From DUAL01 sp964478325 (GTDB lineage: Bacteria > Bacteroidota > Bacteroidia > Flavobacteriales > BACL11): a stretch of DNA of 16,091 nucleotides. The stretch covers positions 1 to 16,091 of the forward strand of contig CAYZIA010000028.1 in assembly GCA_964478325.1 (NCBI GenBank), read 5' to 3'. This document shows positions 6,743 to 15,234 of this stretch, one piece after another. The stretch's first letter is position 1. Each line of letters opens with the position of its first letter. The translations under genes and the position numbers were made by a program. The notes beneath the pieces are model-generated. The model was not told where the DNA came from. It was given only the letters and a program-made list of their open reading frames with translations, and did no database searches.

Positions 6743-9199
6743 TTAAAACTCCTGCCCATTATCTTGTTGCACATCATCATTTCTAATATTACTTCTTTTA
6801 CTAGGATCTTTGAAGTTTAGCTTCCCAAAAGTATATTTGAAACTAACTCCTATAGATCTAAAGAGAATCTTAGATTCACTATTTTGTGTAAAGTTTTCGC
6901 CAGTTATATCAGTACTGAAGACTTTATAACCATCTTTGAGGAAAGGCTCTATCAACCTAATACCTAAAGATCCTCTTTTATTTTTGAAATCTTTTTTCAC
7001 ACCAAAACTCATCATAGAAAAACTTGTGGAGGATCCTTGTAATGTTTGGTTTCTAGACCTATAAAATCCAAATGCCTCAGCTTTCCACTTCTTTCCTAAA
7101 TTAAGTGTAGCTCCGAAGTTGTAATTAAAAAGCATTGCACTATTTCCTTCGCTTGCGAGAGTTTTATCTGATGCCTCATATAATGATAAATTAAACCCTC
7201 CTCGAAGAGTTAGTTTTTCAAACTTAATAGATCCATAATAGTTTAATCCATATCTATTACTCTCGCCAATATTTTCATATGTAGTTATGGAAGTATCATT
7301 CCTTAACGTAACAAATGATTCAATAAGATTTTTACTTTGCTTATAATAGATGTAATAACTTCCTTGGTATTTCTTTCCAAAACTATTATACCCTAATTCA
7401 ATTTGTTGACTTGTAGATGGAATAAGATCTGGATTTCCTATTTTTATGTTTTTATTATCTGTTCTATTAGTATTTGTATTTATATATTGATTACTAGGTC
7501 TTGAAATTCTGTTACTATAACTTAACTTAAGATCTTTACCCATATCAAATGTTTTGGCTAAAGTAAAACTTGGCAAAATATTGTTATATGACTCATTAAA
7601 CTCTTTTTGTGATTCATTTTTCCAATTACCGGAGATTTTAGTAAGTTCATGACGGATACCACTTATTAATCCAAAATCATTTGGTAGTTCCCATTGTGTA
7701 GATAAATAAATAGATGCAACCATCTGATTATAATTGAATACTTCTGTTGCAAGGACATAAGTTTGATTATCAGAAGTAGTTGTATATTGCATCTCCTGAT
7801 CTCTATTAATTATTTTTCCTCCTACTTCTATTTTATGTGTATTTATAGGATGTGCATAGTCAATCTGCAATGTTTCTTCTATATTCTTTTCATCATTTAT
7901 GTTCTTGAGCTGTATTAAATCATCTTGCTCTGAGATATCTGTATCTTCATCATTGAATCTTGCACCAATCTGTAAAGAAATGCTAAGTTCCTTATCTTCC
8001 TCATCAAATGTTTTTGTGTAATCAGTAGCCCACTCCATTCTCTTAAGGTCTCTTTTAGATTTAACAGTAGAGTTATAGTTATATGTAGTATCCAAACCTA
8101 TGTAATCATAATTAGTTAAATTTTCAGATGGAGTATTTCTTCCAGAAAAAGAAAAATTAGAGGAAATGGAATTATACGCATTAATATCATAATATAAACT
8201 TGTTCCTCCTCTATAACCAATCCACTGACTTTCACTTATTCCATTATTTGTTAATATATTCGTGTCCCCATTGCTATTCCAATCTTTTCTTTCGTAGTTT
8301 AATATACCTTCTCTTGGCCAACTAAAATGGATACTCCCTTTAGCAGATACGCTAAGTCTATTCTTACCTAAAGTTAAATTATATGAATTTCTATTTACTC
8401 TACTACCAACAGATCCATCAATTGTTGCTTTATATCCATCAATTGCTTTTCTTTTAGTAATAATGTTTACAATTCCTGCATCCCCTTCTCCATCATATTT
8501 TGCGCCAGGACTTGTAATTATTTCTACACTTTTAATTTCATCTGCAGGTATCATACTTAAAGCTGTAGCTAGATCTCCAGTTAAAAATGTAGAAGCTTTT
8601 CCATTTAGTAAGAATTTAATGTTTTTTGATCCTCTTAATTCTACATTCCCATCAAAATCAACAGATAGTAAAGGAGCTTTCCTAAGTATATCAGTAGCAT
8701 CATTTAATCCTTCATTAACATCATTCTCAGCATTATAAATGATTTTATCAATCTTAGATTCATAAATAGGCCTCTCTTCTTCAATTCTAACTTCTGAAAG
8801 CATTTCACTATTTGCAACTAAAAGAATATTATCTAGCCTTACATCTGGTTTCTTTTTTGTAAGTTCAAAGTCAATTATCTGATTATCATAACCAATAAAA
8901 CTTACACTTATTTGGTATTTCCCAGAGCGTATCTTATCCATAAAGAACTTTCCATTAGCATCTGTTATAGTTCCTTCTACTATTTTATTCCATCTTATAT
9001 TGTTGAGGCTAATACTAGCAAATTCAAGTGGTTTACCAGTATTGCTGTCTATTACTTTTCCTCCAATATTTCCTTTGAAGTAATCTTTCGAATTATTTTT
9101 TCCAAAACCTGTAAAACTACCTCGTTTTCCTCCATGACCTCTTTCTTGTGATATAGCAAAAAGTGGAACAATAATGATGATAAGTAATAATTTTTTCAT
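6743..9199 (-). CDS. TonB-receptor-like outer-membrane beta-barrel protein
   Basis: An 818-residue outer-membrane protein. Residues 1-18 are a signal peptide (LFAISQ), followed by a short Gly/Lys/Arg-rich linker. Residues about 45-128 form a carboxypeptidase-regulatory-like beta-sandwich (GKVIDSNTGKPLEFASI, GKFFMDKI, GYDNQI), the usual N-terminal extension in Bacteroidota receptors. Residues about 155-252 form the plug domain (ATDILRKAP, VELRGSKNIKFLLNG, SVEIITSPGAKYDGEGDAGIVNI). The rest is a long beta-barrel of the outer-membrane beta-barrel family (PF14905-like). These proteins are usually listed as TonB-dependent receptors, but a clear TonB box is not evident and the ligand is unknown; no SusD partner is adjacent, which argues against a classical glycan uptake pair. 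The tail after the last strand is hydrophilic and ends in GQEF. No promoter element was found in the 47 bases upstream. Confidence 0.88.
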   Translation of the reverse strand: MKKLLLIIIIVPLFAISQERGHGGKRGSFTGFGKNNSKDYFKGNIGGKVIDSNTGKPLEFASISLNNIRWNKIVEGTITDANGKFFMDKIRSGKYQISVSFIGYDNQIIDFELTKKKPDVRLDNILLVANSEMLSEVRIEEERPIYESKIDKIIYNAENDVNEGLNDATDILRKAPLLSVDFDGNVELRGSKNIKFLLNGKASTFLTGDLATALSMIPADEIKSVEIITSPGAKYDGEGDAGIVNIITKRKAIDGYKATIDGSVGSRVNRNSYNLTLGKNRLSVSAKGSIHFSWPREGILNYERKDWNSNGDTNILTNNGISESQWIGYRGGTSLYYDINAYNSISSNFSFSGRNTPSENLTNYDYIGLDTTYNYNSTVKSKRDLKRMEWATDYTKTFDEEDKELSISLQIGARFNDEDTDISEQDDLIQLKNINDEKNIEETLQIDYAHPINTHKIEVGGKIINRDQEMQYTTTSDNQTYVLATEVFNYNQMVASIYLSTQWELPNDFGLISGIRHELTKISGNWKNESQKEFNESYNNILPSFTLAKTFDMGKDLKLSYSNRISRPSNQYINTNTNRTDNKNIKIGNPDLIPSTSQQIELGYNSFGKKYQGSYYIYYKQSKNLIESFVTLRNDTSITTYENIGESNRYGLNYYGSIKFEKLTLRGGFNLSLYEASDKTLASEGNSAMLFNYNFGATLNLGKKWKAEAFGFYRSRNQTLQGSSTSFSMMSFGVKKDFKNKRGSLGIRLIEPFLKDGYKVFSTDITGENFTQNSESKILFRSIGVSFKYTFGKLNFKDPSKRSNIRNDDVQQDNGQEF

Positions 9200-9246
9200 A
9201 GTAATTTTTTGTGTTTTAGTGTATGGGGATGGGAATTAGATCAAGT

Positions 9247-10677
9247 TCAATTCTTTTTTGAATTAGATTTACACTGGATACCAAAAAGCGATTTCTTTTT
9301 GATAATCTCAGCAACTCCTTCTGGGACCATATTTTCCCATTCTCCATCTTTACAGGATTTTATAAGGCTCAATACTTTTCTTGAGAAGATATGTAAAACC
9401 TCTCGATTAAAATCTAAATCTTCAATTCTGCCATTAGAGAAGAGGTAATTGTAGATTGGTTTTATACGTGGGTGAATAGCAATATTACTGCTGTTTTGTA
9501 ATTTTGTTTTATCATTTGGCTTGTAAGGGTAGAGATAAATTTTTATATCTCTTGTAACCATGACTCCAAATGCTTCCATAATACCACCATTGAGATTTCT
9601 ATAATAGGTCTCGTCAAACATTTCTAATAAATTATCTACTCCAATAATAAGACCCATTCTTTCTCTAGTAAATTGAGAAAGGTATTCCACTAATTTATAA
9701 TATTTTTTGTAATTGGAGATCATTACTGTATAGCCCAAAGAACATAAAATATCAGCCCTATCTAAAAAGTCCTTTTCGTTTACTTCACCCTCCATTTTTA
9801 GATTAGAAAGTGTTATTTCAAAAAGAATTTGGATATTTTCTTTTTTTACGCTTTTGTTTTCTAAGTATTTTTTCTTCCCATTTTCTAGCATATTGATATT
9901 TACTCTAGTTACCGGTCGGAAACTCCCCCTAATTGTTAAAATATTTTTTTTATAAAGTATATTCGCAGGTTGTTGGTTTATACCATCAGGGCTAAAAATT
10001 ACTGCATCTGTCATTCTCTCTTTTACAAGAGTAAGACTCAGTAAACGATTATCTACTTTTTTGAAATTAGGGCCAGTTATTTTTATCATATCTATTTCGA
10101 TATTATCACGGCTCAAATTATCGTATAATGATTTTAATAATTCTTTAGGATCACTATAATTAAAAAAGCAAGCATGGACTAAATTTGTGCCAAGGATTCC
10201 AATAGTTTCTTGCTGTAATTTGGCATCTAAATCATTTAGGCCAACATGTAAAACAACATTATTTGGTTCTTGTTTAGGATCCAATTGAAAACGAATTCCC
10301 ATCCACCCATGCCCTTTAATAGTCTTTTTGTGATTGATGGTGGTCATTGTATTTGCAAAAGCAAAGAACTTTTTATTTTTATGCTGCTTTCTATCTAAGC
10401 GATCTTCCAATAATTGATATTCTTTTTCTATCATATTTTCTAAACGAGATTCACAAACATATCTACCATCCTTTTCTTTTCCATAAATAGAATCTGAAAA
10501 ATCTTTATCATATGCTGACATGCTTTTAGCAATAGTTCCAGAGGCCATTCCAGATCTAAAAAAATGCCGAACAACTTCTTGTCCAGCACCAGTTTCTATA
10601 AATGTGCCATAAATTTTAGAATCCAAATTAACTTGTAACGATTTTTGGTCAGCAGATAAAATAATTTCTTTTGTCAT
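9247..10677 (-). CDS. Conserved protein of unknown function, 476 residues
   Basis: I recognise this as a well-conserved cytoplasmic protein family of Bacteroidota and some other bacteria, but know no established function. Relatives have, as I recall, carried names such as nicotinate-mononucleotide adenylyltransferase or TonB-dependent receptor; neither fits what is visible. There is no signal peptide, no transmembrane segment and no barrel. The most conserved-looking part is residues 23-57, with GTFIETGAGQEVVRHFF followed by GMASGTIAKSMSAYD, then YVCESRL near 75. The middle (about 120-330) alternates strands and helices, with GHGWMGIRFQ, LHVGLND and SPDGINQQPA. The C-terminus is lysine-rich. 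An in-frame TAG two codons before the ATG fixes the start. A well-formed promoter lies 25-55 bases upstream. It diverges from the MBL-fold gene. Treat the function as open. Confidence 0.8.
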   Translation of the reverse strand: MTKEIILSADQKSLQVNLDSKIYGTFIETGAGQEVVRHFFRSGMASGTIAKSMSAYDKDFSDSIYGKEKDGRYVCESRLENMIEKEYQLLEDRLDRKQHKNKKFFAFANTMTTINHKKTIKGHGWMGIRFQLDPKQEPNNVVLHVGLNDLDAKLQQETIGILGTNLVHACFFNYSDPKELLKSLYDNLSRDNIEIDMIKITGPNFKKVDNRLLSLTLVKERMTDAVIFSPDGINQQPANILYKKNILTIRGSFRPVTRVNINMLENGKKKYLENKSVKKENIQILFEITLSNLKMEGEVNEKDFLDRADILCSLGYTVMISNYKKYYKLVEYLSQFTRERMGLIIGVDNLLEMFDETYYRNLNGGIMEAFGVMVTRDIKIYLYPYKPNDKTKLQNSSNIAIHPRIKPIYNYLFSNGRIEDLDFNREVLHIFSRKVLSLIKSCKDGEWENMVPEGVAEIIKKKSLFGIQCKSNSKKN

Positions 10678-10701
10678 TTTCTAGTCTTTATTTTTCAGTT
10701 G

Positions 10702-10732
10702 CAAATTTATATAGATAAATTCACTGAGGCAA
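10702..10732 (-). promoter_or_regulatory. Complete Bacteroidota promoter (-33 and -7) for the 476-residue protein
   Basis: On the minus strand a TTG (10732-10730) is followed after 20 bases by TAAATTTG (10709-10702), an exact TAnnTTTG. Spacing fits the Bacteroidota -33/-7 arrangement. The ATG at 10677 is 24 bases further, giving a leader of roughly 20 bases. This is the best-formed promoter in the window. Confidence 0.65.
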
Positions 10733-10814
10733 GATTAATCTATTAATTTTACCTACTCTATTTATAAGAGAGAATAATAAAGTAATTATTAGAAGAAATA
10801 ATAATTAGTGTAAT

Positions 10815-11576
10815 ATGAAAGTAACATTCTTAGGTACAGGAACTTCCCAAGGAATACCAGTAATTGCATGCGATTGTAAGGTGTGTAAATCTAAAAACCC
10901 AAAAGATAATCGGCTTAGAACATCTGTTCTGATTGAGGTAAAAAATCAAACTATAGTAATTGATACAGGTCCTGATTTTCGCCAGCAAATGTTAAGAGAG
11001 GATGTAAAAAAAATAGATGCGATTGTATTTACTCATCAGCACAAGGATCATGTAGCAGGATTGGATGATGTAAGAGCATTTAATCAAAAATTTCAAAAAG
11101 ATATGGACCTCTATTGTTCTGCAGAAGTAGAGGAAGCATTAATTAGAGAATTTCCTTACGTTTTTTCTACCTACAAATATCCAGGAGTGCCAGAAGTGAT
11201 AATTCACAATATTAAGAATGAGCCTTTCACTATTAACGAAGTAAAAGTGACTCCTATCGAAGCATTGCATTATAAGTTATCTGTATTCGGCTATCGAATA
11301 AAAGATTTTGTGTATTTAACAGATATAAGTTCTATTTCAGAAAAAGAAAAAGAGAAGATGAAAGGCGCAGATATAATAGTATTAGATGCATTAAGAAAAG
11401 AACCTCATATCTCTCATTTAAGTATGCAACAGGCAGTTGATTTATTAGAGGAGTTACAACCTAAAAAGGGCTTTCTTATTCATATTAGTCATTTGATGGG
11501 CCTACACAATGAGGTAATAAAAGAGTTACCAGATTTTATACAGCCAGCATATGACGGATTAATTCTTGAACTTTGA
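10815..11576 (+). CDS. MBL-fold metal-dependent hydrolase, PhnP-like
   Basis: A 253-residue metallo-beta-lactamase-fold protein. It opens with FLGTGTSQGIP and the cysteine cluster C19-x-C21-x-x-C24, as in PhnP where these cysteines with a histidine hold a structural zinc. The catalytic metal motif is THQHKDH (73-79), with His152 (EALHY), Asp170 (YLTDIS) and the C-terminal HISHLMGLH as probable further ligands. E. coli PhnP is a phosphodiesterase acting on cyclic phosphate products of phosphonate breakdown. No phosphonate genes are in the window, so a general phosphodiesterase role is more likely, and the substrate is unknown. No signal peptide; cytoplasmic. Length matches the family (about 250). 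It is divergent from the 476-residue protein, sharing a 137-base intergenic region, and is followed by a possible terminator. Confidence 0.87.
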   Translation: MKVTFLGTGTSQGIPVIACDCKVCKSKNPKDNRLRTSVLIEVKNQTIVIDTGPDFRQQMLREDVKKIDAIVFTHQHKDHVAGLDDVRAFNQKFQKDMDLYCSAEVEEALIREFPYVFSTYKYPGVPEVIIHNIKNEPFTINEVKVTPIEALHYKLSVFGYRIKDFVYLTDISSISEKEKEKMKGADIIVLDALRKEPHISHLSMQQAVDLLEELQPKKGFLIHISHLMGLHNEVIKELPDFIQPAYDGLILEL

Positions 11577-11582
11577 ACGAGT

Positions 11583-11624
11583 AAGTAATAAAAGAAAATT
11601 TCGTTTTCATTTTTTTCATTACTT
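11583..11624 (+). terminator. A/T-rich hairpin with T-run after the MBL-fold gene
   Basis: GAAAA (11594-11598) pairs with TTTTC (11604-11608) around TTTCG, followed by six Ts (11611-11616); a further outer pair AAGTAAT (11583-11589) and ATTACTT (11618-11624) encloses it. It begins 6 bases after the stop at 11576, so termination is plausible, although the stem is weak. Confidence 0.4.
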
Positions 11625-11666
11625 AAATTAAGTAAATTGCAAGCCAATTAAAAATAAACAAACACA

Positions 11667-14471
11667 ATGAAGAAGAAAGCTATTATTTGTATCATTTTGA
11701 TATTATCTGTATCAGTATTTGCTTATGAAAATCATGGGCATGATGAGTATGAAGTTCGCTACATCAAAGAGCAAATTACTACTGATATTACGTTACAACA
11801 AACGCTAAGAGAACAAAATGCGTGGCAGAATTTTCTTAGTAATCATCCGCATTGGTTTGTTACCTTTAATGAATTTAACTTAAAACCACACAGGGCATAT
11901 GGCGAGCCAATTGATTTGCTACATGGTAATTCGATAGTAGATAAAGTAATGTATTTTATTACTCATCATCTTTCAGATTTTAATATTCCTCTTGCTGATA
12001 TTTTCTTTTTAGATATAAGAGAAAACGAAAAATATAAATATTTGGATTTTTATCAAACTTATAATGGATTGAAAGTGCACGATAGCAGATTGTATATGAA
12101 AACCACAAAAGACGATAAATTAGTAACTTTTGGTTTGGATGTTTTCTCAGACATCAATTTAAGCATTTTACCAACTATTTCAGAAAATGATGCAATAAGT
12201 AGCGCTACTTTTGGAATTGCCAATTCCATCACTAATGCTATTGTAAAAGAAGATTTGAAGATTCTTCCAATTCCAGAGCATAACAAATACACTTATCATC
12301 TTATTTATGAAGTAGAATTTGAAACTACTATAAGTGCTGGTCCCGCAAAATATCTTTGCTTTGTAGATGCCAATACAGGAGAGTTGTTAATGCGAAAGAA
12401 TACTATTCTATTTGAATCACCTCCACCAGCAACTGTACATGTTGAGTCGAATTTATATGCAGTACAACCTTATATTCCAACAACATTGGAGAATTTGATA
12501 CATTTAAGAGTTCATGTAAACGGAACAAGTTATTATACCGACCAAAATGGCGATCTTTCCCTTTCTTCAAATATAGGAAGTAATGTGTATTATGGTTTGG
12601 AAGGAAGATGGGCAAAAGTAGAAACAGGAGGGTCTACACCAGGTATCAATACTACTTTGGGAGCTGTCAATAATATATCTTTTGATAATGATGCTACTTC
12701 ACAAGAACGATCAGCTTATTATCATGTAAATGTAGTACACGATTATATGAAAACAATCTTCCCAAATTTTACAAATTTAGATAATCCTATGACAACCAAT
12801 GTAGATGTTCAGGGATCGTGTAATGCTTTTTATGGTGGTGGAACTGTGAATTTTTATGCAGAAGGCAATGATTGTCATTCAATGGCTAAAATAGGTGATG
12901 TTGTCTATCATGAATATGGACATGGTATTAATGATTATAGGTATGGGAATTCTGGTATGTGGAATGGCGGATTAAATGAAGGCTATGCAGATGTCTGGGG
13001 ATTGTCTATTACGCAGAATCCTATTTTGGGACAGGGAATGAGTTTATCTAATCCAAATGATTTTGTAAGAAGATATGATATTGATAAAAAAGTGTATCCA
13101 CAAGATATAGTTGGAGAGGTTCATGCTGATGGTGAAATAATTGCTGGTTGTTGGTGGGATACTTATTTAGGATTTAATGATATGAGTCAAATGATGGATT
13201 TATTCAAGTATACGTATGATGGAGCTCCAGATGGTGCTAATGGTACGGAAGGAATTATATATACTGATGTTTTATTAGAAGCTCTAATGGCTGATGATAA
13301 TGACGGCAACATATACAATGGAACGCCCAACGATCAAATAATTGTAGATGCTTTTGCTTTACATGGAATTAGTTTACTATCTAATGCTAATATCATTCAC
13401 AATCAAGTGATGATGTCAGTGCCAAATAATGATATTACAATAAATGCTTCCATTGCACTTACTTATGCTTGGGCTTTAAGTAGTGCTAAAGTATACTATA
13501 AGTTAAACAATATAAATACCTGGAATTCAGTAGTATTAAGCAGCGCTGGAGGAACTAATTATATAGGGCAAATTCCAGCTCAACCAACTGGAACACTTAT
13601 TGCGTACTATATTTTATTGGAAGATACATATGGTAAGCAATCAGGTATAGTGCCAATGGCTGCTAACCTTAGCCAGCATGCAAATATTCCTTATTTTATT
13701 TTGAATGGATTTGAGTTTATGGGAATAGAAGATTTTGATGCTAATGTTGGTTTCTGGCAATTAGGTGATCCAAATGATTTGGCTACTACTGGCATGTGGG
13801 AGATTGATGAACCAACAGGTTCTTTCTCTGATCCAACGGACCCAAGCACTATTGTGCAAACGGATGAGGATCATACTCCAAATGGAATAGAATGTGCTTT
13901 TACAGGAAACGCAGGTATTCTTGATGGTATCGGCCAAAATGATGTAGATGACGGACATACTACTCTTTTTTCGCCTTATTATGATTTAACTTCTTATACT
14001 AATCCGATTTTTACTTATTATCGTTGGTATACCAATAATCCTCCTAGTGGAGCAAATCCAGGAGCAGATTGGTGGCAAGTATTAGTAACAGATGATGGGA
14101 TTAATTGGCAATATGTGGAAAATAATAAGACTTCCGATAAAAGCTGGAGAAGATTTGCTTTTAGAATAGCTGATTATGTAAGTTTGACAAATCAAGTAAG
14201 AGTAAAATTTATTGCTTCTGATAGTACACATTTAGGGCAATACTTGGATGGAGGATCACTTATTGAAGCAGCAGTAGATGATTTCTCCTTATATGAGGAA
14301 GTTAATACATCTTCATTAAATGATTTAATTATATCTGATGTAAATAGAAAATTGTTAAAAATAACAGATGTTTTAGGAAGACAGCTAGATATTACAGCAA
14401 TAAAAGAAAAAACTACATTGTTTTATATTTATGATAATGGAACAGTTGAGAGAAGATTGATTTTTGAATAA
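11667..14471 (+). CDS. Secreted M36 (fungalysin-type) zinc metalloprotease with C-terminal sorting-like tail
   Basis: A 934-residue secreted protease. Residues 1-19 are a signal peptide. Residues about 50-245 resemble the FTP/PepSY propeptide of thermolysin-fungalysin enzymes, which inhibits and helps fold the protease. The catalytic domain lies at about 335-575: HEYGH gives zinc ligands His415 and His419 and catalytic Glu416, and NEGYAD gives the third ligand Glu438. EVHADGE (His486) may supply the transition-state histidine. Residues about 690-875 look like a jelly-roll domain (GFEFMGIEDFD at its start, AAVDDFSLYEE at its end), often seen in secreted Bacteroidota proteins. The last 40 residues (895-934: KLLKITDVLGRQ ... 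FYIYDNGTVERRLIFE) resemble the type IX secretion C-terminal domain but lack its usual YPNP-type beginning. Export through the outer membrane by T9SS is therefore likely. All catalytic residues are present. Confidence 0.87.
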   Translation: MKKKAIICIILILSVSVFAYENHGHDEYEVRYIKEQITTDITLQQTLREQNAWQNFLSNHPHWFVTFNEFNLKPHRAYGEPIDLLHGNSIVDKVMYFITHHLSDFNIPLADIFFLDIRENEKYKYLDFYQTYNGLKVHDSRLYMKTTKDDKLVTFGLDVFSDINLSILPTISENDAISSATFGIANSITNAIVKEDLKILPIPEHNKYTYHLIYEVEFETTISAGPAKYLCFVDANTGELLMRKNTILFESPPPATVHVESNLYAVQPYIPTTLENLIHLRVHVNGTSYYTDQNGDLSLSSNIGSNVYYGLEGRWAKVETGGSTPGINTTLGAVNNISFDNDATSQERSAYYHVNVVHDYMKTIFPNFTNLDNPMTTNVDVQGSCNAFYGGGTVNFYAEGNDCHSMAKIGDVVYHEYGHGINDYRYGNSGMWNGGLNEGYADVWGLSITQNPILGQGMSLSNPNDFVRRYDIDKKVYPQDIVGEVHADGEIIAGCWWDTYLGFNDMSQMMDLFKYTYDGAPDGANGTEGIIYTDVLLEALMADDNDGNIYNGTPNDQIIVDAFALHGISLLSNANIIHNQVMMSVPNNDITINASIALTYAWALSSAKVYYKLNNINTWNSVVLSSAGGTNYIGQIPAQPTGTLIAYYILLEDTYGKQSGIVPMAANLSQHANIPYFILNGFEFMGIEDFDANVGFWQLGDPNDLATTGMWEIDEPTGSFSDPTDPSTIVQTDEDHTPNGIECAFTGNAGILDGIGQNDVDDGHTTLFSPYYDLTSYTNPIFTYYRWYTNNPPSGANPGADWWQVLVTDDGINWQYVENNKTSDKSWRRFAFRIADYVSLTNQVRVKFIASDSTHLGQYLDGGSLIEAAVDDFSLYEEVNTSSLNDLIISDVNRKLLKITDVLGRQLDITAIKEKTTLFYIYDNGTVERRLIFE

Positions 14472-14511
14472 TCTGTAATTTGGAGATGTACTAATTTAAA
14501 AATAACTATTG

Positions 14512-15234
14512 CTAAAAAGTATAAGAGATGCTATTTATTAGTTGATAGTCGATTTCCGGTATTCCTTCTTCAGGGAAACTATCATAATTAAAAGTGTTGT
14601 TGATACTAAGTAAAAAATGAGGGCTTAAGTTTATTCTTAAGGCCAGCATGGTTTTCATTCTAAAATCACCTGCATGTTCAATATTGGGTTGATAATTATT
14701 GCAGCCTAATAGTTCAATATTTTTATTCAATTTAATAGAGAAATCTAGGTTAGTACTAATTCGGTTTTGAATTTTATCTTCTCCATCTTTAGGAGTTTCT
14801 TTTTCCTTTAAAGCAGAAATTCCTATTATTAATCTTTTATTATTTTCTTGCATAAAGGTGTAAGAAAGTCCTAATCCGCTAGTCCATCTTTTTTTAATAC
14901 TCCTGCTAATATCATAAAGGTGTTGTAGTGTAATATCAGCCCCTAACTTTTTGCTTTTATATGAGTATTTCAAATCTTGCACTCCTTTATTTAGTAGTTC
15001 CTCCTCTCCTGTTTTACTAATAAAAGAAATATTATTTCCCAAACTAAGATTGGAATTTCCTTTTTTATAGCGTAACAAGATCACATTATTGAACTGAATA
15101 GTTTTTTTTATATTCTGGGTGTAGTTGAGTCCCAGATCAAAGTTTCCTTTAATACCATCTGTTTCAGTTGGGTTAGTAGAAAAAACAAGTATGCTATTAA
15201 AAACAAGTGGAAAAAATAAAAACTTTTTAATCAT
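14512..15234 (-). CDS. DUF481-like outer-membrane beta-barrel protein
   Basis: A 240-residue protein with a signal peptide (about 1-19, ending near LVFSTNP) and a run of alternating beta-strands such as GNFDLGLNYTQN, SNLSLGNNISFI, WTSGLGLSYTF and LLSINNTFNY. The final residues NSISYTF end in phenylalanine, as is usual for outer-membrane barrels. The pattern fits DUF481 (YdiY-like, PF04338), a family without an established role. Its ATG overlaps the last 8 bases of valS (ATGATTAA), so translation is probably coupled to that of valyl-tRNA synthetase and the gene is read from the valS transcript. The pairing of a tRNA synthetase with an outer-membrane barrel gene is likely just operon sharing. 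It converges with the M36 protease gene, with 40 bases between the stops and no clear terminator. Confidence 0.75.
   Translation of the reverse strand: MIKKFLFFPLVFNSILVFSTNPTETDGIKGNFDLGLNYTQNIKKTIQFNNVILLRYKKGNSNLSLGNNISFISKTGEEELLNKGVQDLKYSYKSKKLGADITLQHLYDISRSIKKRWTSGLGLSYTFMQENNKRLIIGISALKEKETPKDGEDKIQNRISTNLDFSIKLNKNIELLGCNNYQPNIEHAGDFRMKTMLALRINLSPHFLLSINNTFNYDSFPEEGIPEIDYQLINSISYTF

Noticed and set aside
6587..6820. 77-residue plus-strand ORF
   Set aside because: It lies antisense to the methyltransferase and the end of the receptor gene and shows no domain; the minus-strand reading has clear motifs.
9249..9264. Inverted repeat AATTC-TTTTTT-GAATT near the stop of the 476-residue protein
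   Set aside because: The stem is five weak pairs and lies across the stop codon inside an A/T-rich stretch; it has no T-run in the right place, so a terminator call is not justified.
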